A DNA stretch of 20,373 nucleotides, taken from assembly GCA_964588705.1 (NCBI GenBank), contig CAZPQV010000041.1:1-20373 (forward strand), in the 5' to 3' direction. Position numbers and translations under genes: made by a program. The notes beneath the pieces are model-generated. The model saw nothing but the letters and a program-made list of their open reading frames with translations, was not told the DNA's origin and searched no databases. Shown piece by piece: positions 16,939-20,373 of the stretch (position 1 is the stretch's first letter; each line of letters begins with the position of its first letter). This stretch comes from CAZPQV01 sp964588705 (GTDB taxonomy: Bacteria; Bacteroidota; Bacteroidia; Flavobacteriales; Weeksellaceae).

Positions 16939-17116
16939 ATATTAAACGATTTGAATTATCTGAATCTGGACCTGCTGTACCGCTTAAACACAGAAGGTAT
17001 TCTAATGAAAGTTAGATAAAATATTTATATGATTTATATTTTTTTTAACTATTCATTAAGTTTTTTTTAAAACTCTTGAATTTTTAAAGTCCTAAAATTT
17101 TAATCTTGGCTTAATA

Positions 17117-17146
17117 TTTGAAAATCAATTCTTAAGTTTAATTTTA
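17117..17146 (+). promoter_or_regulatory. Possible Bacteroidota-type promoter for the DUF4197 gene
   Basis: TTTG (17117-17120), an 18-base spacer and TAATTTTA (17139-17146) resemble TTTG-N19-TAnnTTTG with one mismatch in the -7 box. Transcription would start near 17153, leaving a leader of under ten bases before ATG 17161, which is short. The region is very AT-rich, so a chance match is possible. Confidence 0.35.
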
Positions 17147-17160
17147 CAAAAAGTATCACA

Positions 17161-17835
17161 ATGAGAATAAAGACTATTTTAGTTTCAACTGTTGCCGTGG
17201 CAACTATCGGAACAACGACGCAATCGTGCCTTGCACTGGCAACTTCAAGCATTGGTTTATCGATTATTAAAAGCATTCTGCTTGGAGGAATTACCAAAGG
17301 TTTAGGAATTTTTAAAGATAAAAATGCCTTCCTTCAGAATAATCTCATTGATCAGGCGATGCCAAAACAATTGAGAGACATCAACGGAATACTTGAAAAA
17401 ATTGCACCTTCTTTAGTTGAAAAAGAACGCGATTATATTGCTCAGGCAGCAGCCTACACCGTAAATATTTCGGAACCGATTCTTAAAAATGCTGTAAACA
17501 GTTTAACTGCTGATGACGTTACAAGAATTGCAAACGGACAATCAGGAACGGCAACACAGATTCTGAAAGAAAAAACCGCTCAGCAACTGGTAACGGCTAT
17601 TATGCCAAAAGTGGATGAAAAACTGAATGAATTCGGAATTGTGAGAAGCATCAATTTGGCGCTTCAGGGCAATAATATGATCGGAAGTATTTTTGGAAAT
17701 CAGAACACAAATAATATTGCAACCGGCGGACTGAGCAAACTGGCTTCGGAACAGCTTGTTAACGGACTTTTCAACATCATTGAGAATCACGAGAAACAGA
17801 ATTCAGGAGACATTTTTAAAGCGCTTGGAAAATAA
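17161..17835 (+). CDS. DUF4197 family lipoprotein
   Basis: A 224-residue protein with a lipoprotein-like start (TTQSC, Cys23). The rest is predicted mostly helical. Landmarks of DUF4197 (PF13852) are NAVNSLTADDVTRIANG at about 110-126, GTATQILKEKT at 129-139, a mid-section IMPKVDEKLNEFG at 147-159, and the C-terminal GLFNIIENHEKQNSGDIF at 202-219, which corresponds to the family's closing 'GLF..i...E....P' block. The biological role of the family is unknown. It is transcribed away from the PUL from the shared spacer and ends at a strong terminator, so it looks like a single-gene unit. Nothing ties it to glycan uptake except position. Confidence 0.85.
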   Translation: MRIKTILVSTVAVATIGTTTQSCLALATSSIGLSIIKSILLGGITKGLGIFKDKNAFLQNNLIDQAMPKQLRDINGILEKIAPSLVEKERDYIAQAAAYTVNISEPILKNAVNSLTADDVTRIANGQSGTATQILKEKTAQQLVTAIMPKVDEKLNEFGIVRSINLALQGNNMIGSIFGNQNTNNIATGGLSKLASEQLVNGLFNIIENHEKQNSGDIFKALGK

Positions 17836-17851
17836 ATAAGGAATAAATACA

Positions 17852-17859
17852 TAACTTTG
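17852..17859 (+). promoter_or_regulatory. -7-like box TAACTTTG directly before the terminator
   Basis: TAACTTTG is an exact TAnnTTTG match. It abuts the left arm of the terminator at 17860. The only -33 candidate is TTGG at 17825-17828, 23 bases upstream, which is farther than usual. If used, it would start transcripts inside the hairpin's left arm and serve the DUF493-epimerase pair. Confidence 0.3.
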
Positions 17860-17887
17860 AGTTTCCGAAAAAATTCGGAAACTTTTT
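17860..17887 (+). terminator. Rho-independent terminator after the DUF4197 gene
   Basis: AGTTTCCGAA (17860-17869) and TTCGGAAACT (17874-17883) form a perfect 10-bp stem with an AAAA loop, followed by TTTTT and further Ts. It lies 24 bases past the DUF4197 stop and 20 bases before the DUF493 ATG. Confidence 0.9.
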
Positions 17888-17906
17888 ATTTTTTAATAAA
17901 ATTATT

Positions 17907-18212
17907 ATGACTGAAAATTTCGAAGACAACGACTTCAAAAAAGAAGAATTCTATAAAAACCTGAAAGTAAACCTTGATGAAAACCACGACTTTCCGGGAG
18001 ATTACACTTACAAATTCATTTTTCCGAACGAAAACGTGAAAATGATTGAACTTTATCAAATTTTTGATAAAATAAAATACACCATTTCTACGCGAGAAAG
18101 CAAAAATGGAAAATACATTTCTACAACTATTGTGGCTTTTGTTTTGGATGCCAACCAAGTGATTGATCTTTATCAGAAGGTTTCTGAAATCGACAGTGTA
18201 GTAATGTTGTAA
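17907..18212 (+). CDS. DUF493 (YbeD-like) family protein
   Basis: A small cytoplasmic protein of 101 residues. The segment FPGDYTYKFIFP at 29-40, followed by a short ferredoxin/ACT-like alpha-beta pattern (ELYQIFDKIKYTISTRESKNGKYIST, then LYQKVSEIDSVVML), matches DUF493 (PF04359), the family of E. coli YbeD. The family fold resembles ACT regulatory domains, but its function is not established. The N-terminal 25 residues are acidic and lysine-rich and extend beyond E. coli YbeD (87 residues). Its TAA is 10 bases before the ATG of the epimerase gene, so the two are probably one operon. Confidence 0.88.
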   Translation: MTENFEDNDFKKEEFYKNLKVNLDENHDFPGDYTYKFIFPNENVKMIELYQIFDKIKYTISTRESKNGKYISTTIVAFVLDANQVIDLYQKVSEIDSVVML

Positions 18213-18222
18213 TGGTTTGCAA

Positions 18223-19116
18223 ATGAAAATTCTTATCACCGGCGGAACCGGACTTATCGGAAAATCACTTGTAGAAAAACTGAGGGAGCGCGGACATACC
18301 GTAAACGTTCTGATTCGTGAAGGCCAAACAGAAACCGACGGTTTTCTCTGGAGTTTTTCTGAGGGCAAAATAGACGATGCTGCTTTTAATGGCATTGAAA
18401 GCATCATTCACTTGGCAGGCGCTCCCATCGCGCAGCACTGGTCAAAATCCTATAAAGATATCATCATTCGAAGCCGGACCGAATCTGCTGATTTTCTCTT
18501 GAATGAATGTAAGAAACGTAATATCAGACTGAAATCTTTCGTTTCGGCATCCGGAGTTCACTATCACGGTGCAACGACTACGAATCAGATTCTTACTGAA
18601 AAGGACGGAATTCTTCGCAATGATTTTCTTTCACAGGTTTGCCAAAAATGGGAAAATGCCACACATCAGTTTGGAGAAATATCTGATCGTGTTGTGATTT
18701 TACGAACTGCTGCTGTGCTGTCGAAAAACGGAGGTGCATTTTTAGAACTCAACACTTTAGCAGAACGAAATCTGGCTTCAGGCATTGGCTCGGGGAAACA
18801 GTGGTTCAACTGGATTCATATCGATGATATGTTAAATATGTATGTGGAAGCCGTGGAAAATCCGGAAATGAACGGCACCTACAATGCTGTTGCGGATGAA
18901 ATTCCCACCAATAAACAGTTTATGAAAAAACTGGCGAAAGCCAACAGAAAATTTTTTATGCCTTTCAACGTTCCCGGATTTATGATGAAGTTGGCATTAG
19001 GCGAAATGAGCGAAATGCTTCTGAAAGGCACGAGAGTTTCTAACGAAAAAATCAAATCGCTGGGATTTGATTTTAAATATTCTGATTTGGACAGTGCTTT
19101 TAAAAATTTGGTCTGA
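18223..19116 (+). CDS. TIGR01777 family NAD(P)-dependent epimerase (YfcH-like)
   Basis: An extended short-chain dehydrogenase/epimerase of 297 residues; the natural substrate of the family is not known. The Rossmann start MKILITGGTGLIGKSLVEKL carries the GGTGxIG nucleotide-binding loop at residues 7-13. Further landmarks are IIHLAGAPIA at 61-70, SRTE at 84-87, SASGVHYHG at 108-116 and WFNWIHIDD at 194-202. The C-terminal DUF1731 block from about 249 includes PGFMMKLALGEMSEMLLKG and ends DLDSAFKNLV. ATG 18223 is chosen over an in-frame TTG two codons earlier because it begins exactly at the conserved beta-strand. It follows DUF493 by 10 bases and converges on the ArsC-like gene with only two bases between the stops. 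Confidence 0.93.
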   Translation: MKILITGGTGLIGKSLVEKLRERGHTVNVLIREGQTETDGFLWSFSEGKIDDAAFNGIESIIHLAGAPIAQHWSKSYKDIIIRSRTESADFLLNECKKRNIRLKSFVSASGVHYHGATTTNQILTEKDGILRNDFLSQVCQKWENATHQFGEISDRVVILRTAAVLSKNGGAFLELNTLAERNLASGIGSGKQWFNWIHIDDMLNMYVEAVENPEMNGTYNAVADEIPTNKQFMKKLAKANRKFFMPFNVPGFMMKLALGEMSEMLLKGTRVSNEKIKSLGFDFKYSDLDSAFKNLV

Positions 19117-19118
19117 AA

Positions 19119-19466
19119 TTATTTTTCGATAAAATATTTCACGTTTTCAATCGGTCTGCCAATCATGGCAACAGAGCCTTTTATTAAAATCGGCCGCTGA
19201 ATTAGTTCAGGATGTTCCGATAGCACTTTAATCAGTTCATCATCCGAAAGATCTCTGTCGGCAAATTTTTCTTTATAAAGCGTTTCATTTTTTCTGGTGA
19301 TGTCGTGAACATTCATATTCAGTTTTTTCAAAACGGTTTTAATTTCCATTTCTGAAAGTGGTTCGTTTACGATATCTATCAGTTCAAACTCTACTCCATT
19401 TTCATCAAGAAATTCTAAGATTCCACGGGATTTAGAGCAGGAATTATTGTGCAATACTTTAATCAT
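19119..19466 (-). CDS. arsC: ArsC/Spx-superfamily reductase, arsenate reductase (glutaredoxin) type
   Basis: A 115-residue thioredoxin-fold protein. HNNSCSKSRG at 6-15 places the catalytic cysteine at Cys10, and Arg58, Arg91 (IQRPILI) and Arg104 match the three anion-binding arginines of E. coli ArsC (Arg60, Arg94, Arg107). These residues support arsenate reductase chemistry rather than an Spx regulator, which would show CxxC. No ars regulator, efflux pump or permease is nearby. A general thiol role of the YffB kind remains possible, so the symbol is tentative. It follows the deoxynucleoside kinase gene by 51 bases in the same direction and converges with the epimerase gene. Confidence 0.85.
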   Translation of the reverse strand: MIKVLHNNSCSKSRGILEFLDENGVEFELIDIVNEPLSEMEIKTVLKKLNMNVHDITRKNETLYKEKFADRDLSDDELIKVLSEHPELIQRPILIKGSVAMIGRPIENVKYFIEK

Positions 19467-19490
19467 TTCTTTCGTCTTACTGATTTAAAA

Positions 19491-19508
19491 TTCTTATGAA
19501 AATAAGAA
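19491..19508. other. AT-rich hairpin between the kinase and ArsC-like genes
   Basis: TTCTTAT and ATAAGAA form a perfect 7-bp stem around a GAAA loop. The stem has only one G-C pair and lacks a clear T run, so it is at best a weak terminator or an mRNA processing site. Confidence 0.35.
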
Positions 19509-19517
19509 ATTGAAAAT

Positions 19518-20132
19518 TTAGAACAGTCCGTGAAGTTCGGCTTCGATTCTCTCAAGAATATATCCAAAATCTTCCGGTCTTTCCACAAAATCAAGATCAT
19601 CAACTTCGATAACCAGGAGTTTTCCTTCTTTATAACTGTCAATCCACTTTTCGTATTTCTGGTTCAACTTCGAAAGATATTCGATGCTGATGGATGCTTC
19701 ATAATCACGTCCTCTTTTGTAGATTTTCTTTACCAGATTCGGAACATCAGATTTCAGATAAATCAATAAATCCGGTGCAGACACAAACGATTTCATCAAA
19801 TGAAAAACCGAAGAATAATTATTGAAATCACGTTCCGAAAGCAGGCTCATATCATACAGGTTTTCTGCAAAAATATGGGCATCTTCGTATATCGTTCTGT
19901 CCTGAATAATGTTTTTACCACTTTCACGAATCTCTTTTACCTGACGGAAACGGCTTCCCAAAAAATAAATCTGCAGCGCAAAACTCCATTTGCTCATATC
20001 TGCATAAAAATCCTCCAAATAAGGGTTGTGATCTACATCTTCAAATTGTGCTTCCCAGCCGTAATGCTTTGCAAGCATCGTAGTTAAAGTCGTTTTTCCG
20101 GCGCCGATGTTTCCAGTAATTGCGATGTGCAT
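19518..20132 (-). CDS. Deoxynucleoside kinase (dNK family)
   Basis: Phosphorylates deoxynucleosides with ATP in the cytoplasm as part of nucleoside salvage. The 204-residue protein starts MHIAITGNIGAGKTTL with the P-loop GNIGAGKT at 7-14. Other family landmarks are EDVDHNPYLEDFY at 31-43 (substrate-site acids), QDRTIYEDAHIF at 77-88 and the LID-region RGRDYE at 140-145 of PF01712. The open frame extends 24 codons upstream, but that part (FFISYHQFSLINYH) is translated spacer repeat, and the P-loop strand begins right at ATG 20132, so this start is preferred. Specificity (dA, dG, dC or T) cannot be read here. It probably shares a transcript with the ArsC-like gene downstream and may follow the unknown gene upstream. 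Confidence 0.93.
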   Translation of the reverse strand: MHIAITGNIGAGKTTLTTMLAKHYGWEAQFEDVDHNPYLEDFYADMSKWSFALQIYFLGSRFRQVKEIRESGKNIIQDRTIYEDAHIFAENLYDMSLLSERDFNNYSSVFHLMKSFVSAPDLLIYLKSDVPNLVKKIYKRGRDYEASISIEYLSKLNQKYEKWIDSYKEGKLLVIEVDDLDFVERPEDFGYILERIEAELHGLF

Positions 20133-20140
20133 TCTCTTTA

Positions 20141-20219
20141 ATAAATGATAATTGATAAGTGAAAATTGATGATATGAAATGAAAAATAAATCGTTTATCA
20201 ACAATCATTTATCATTTAT
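20141..20219. repeat. Imperfect AT-rich inverted repeat before the kinase gene
   Basis: ATAAATGATAA (20141-20151) is mirrored exactly by TTATCATTTAT (20209-20219). A second pair, TTGATAA (20152-20158) and TTATCA (20195-20200), extends the arms with a few extra bases on the right. The right end overlaps the stop codon of the upstream gene. The spacer between the arms is of simple TGATA/TGAAA-like composition, which is common in flavobacterial spacers. Confidence 0.5.
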
Positions 20220-20373
20220 AATCCAGTTTGTAAAGATAGACTTTGTTATCCCTGATTTCAAAATAAGCACTTGAGTTTTTATCCACAATTTGTGCAGAAC
20301 CGGACGTAAAAACCGTTTTCACCGAAGAATCTGAAAGAAATTCATCAATTTGTTTTTCGGAGATAATATAGAT
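20212..20373 (-). CDS. C-terminal end of an unrecognised protein
   Basis: An open frame enters from the right edge and ends at TGA (20212-20214) after 53 codons. The visible tail reads as an alternating strand-like sequence (SVKTVFTSGSAQIVDKN, then YFEIRDNKVYLYKLDYK). No family is recognised. Support for coding: the frame is open to the edge, codon use is like the neighbours, and it lies 79 bases upstream of the kinase gene in the same direction. The start lies outside the window. Confidence 0.6.
   Translation of the reverse strand: MYIISEKQIDEFLSDSSVKTVFTSGSAQIVDKNSSAYFEIRDNKVYLYKLDYK

Noticed and set aside
16939..17160. A clear promoter for susC
   Set aside because: Only a TAACTTTC box (17007-17014) resembles the -7 element, and no TTTG lies at the expected -33 distance in this very AT-rich stretch.
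17886..18407. 173-codon open frame on the minus strand across DUF493 and the epimerase start
   Set aside because: It lies opposite two well-supported plus-strand genes and its residues (FFFFEVVVFEIF and similar) look like antisense translation, with no family resemblance.
19119..19466. An arsenic resistance operon
   Set aside because: Only the ArsC-like protein is present. No ArsR, ArsB/Acr3 or ArsM lies nearby; the neighbours are a nucleoside kinase and an epimerase.
1..20373. Phage, integrative element, CRISPR or defence island
   Set aside because: No integrase, transposase, toxin-antitoxin pair, repeat-spacer array, tRNA or attachment-site duplication is visible, and the genes are housekeeping or PUL genes of similar base composition.

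Overview
The window looks like chromosomal DNA of a member of the Bacteroidota, most likely a Chryseobacterium-like flavobacterium (family Weeksellaceae). The evidence is a SusC/SusD pair, many lipoprotein signal peptides, AT-rich spacers, promoter-like TAnnTTTG boxes and a single-chain PurL. The species assignment is inference. No rRNA, tRNA, CRISPR array, integrase or insertion sequence is visible. Ten Ns at 8593-8602 mark an assembly gap inside one gene.

Layout. (1) Positions 1-4870, minus strand: purine synthesis. purL is cut by the window edge at its glutaminase cysteine. purB is of the eukaryote-like ADSL type and has its own promoter and terminator. Between them lie two REP-like GCTCC/GGAGC hairpins. 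(2) Positions 4893-16938, minus strand: a seven-gene polysaccharide utilization locus (PUL). In transcription order it holds a SusC-type TonB receptor, a SusD lipoprotein, a tandem-LamG lipoprotein, two GH144-type ('glucoamylase family') lipoproteins, a secreted alpha/beta hydrolase and a GH3 beta-glucosidase. Spacers of 1-21 bases join most genes, and a strong intrinsic terminator lies between the LamG and first GH144 genes. (3) Positions 17117-19116, plus strand: a DUF4197 lipoprotein, then DUF493 and a TIGR01777-type epimerase. (4) Positions 19119-20373, minus strand: an ArsC/Spx-like reductase, a deoxynucleoside kinase and the tail of an unrecognised gene.

How the PUL probably works (inference from families and signal peptides). 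SusD and the LamG protein carry acidic residues just after the lipid-bearing Cys and probably sit on the cell surface with SusC. The GH144 copy with a proline-rich stalk may cut polymer outside. SusC/D would import fragments, and the second GH144 and the GH3 would finish digestion in the periplasm. Characterised GH144 enzymes act on beta-1,2-glucan, and a GH144+GH3 pair in Bacteroides thetaiotaomicron handles beta-1,2-glucooligosaccharides, so beta-1,2-glucan is the best substrate guess. The extra alpha/beta hydrolase suggests an ester-decorated form such as succinylated cyclic beta-1,2-glucan. No PUL regulator is in the window.
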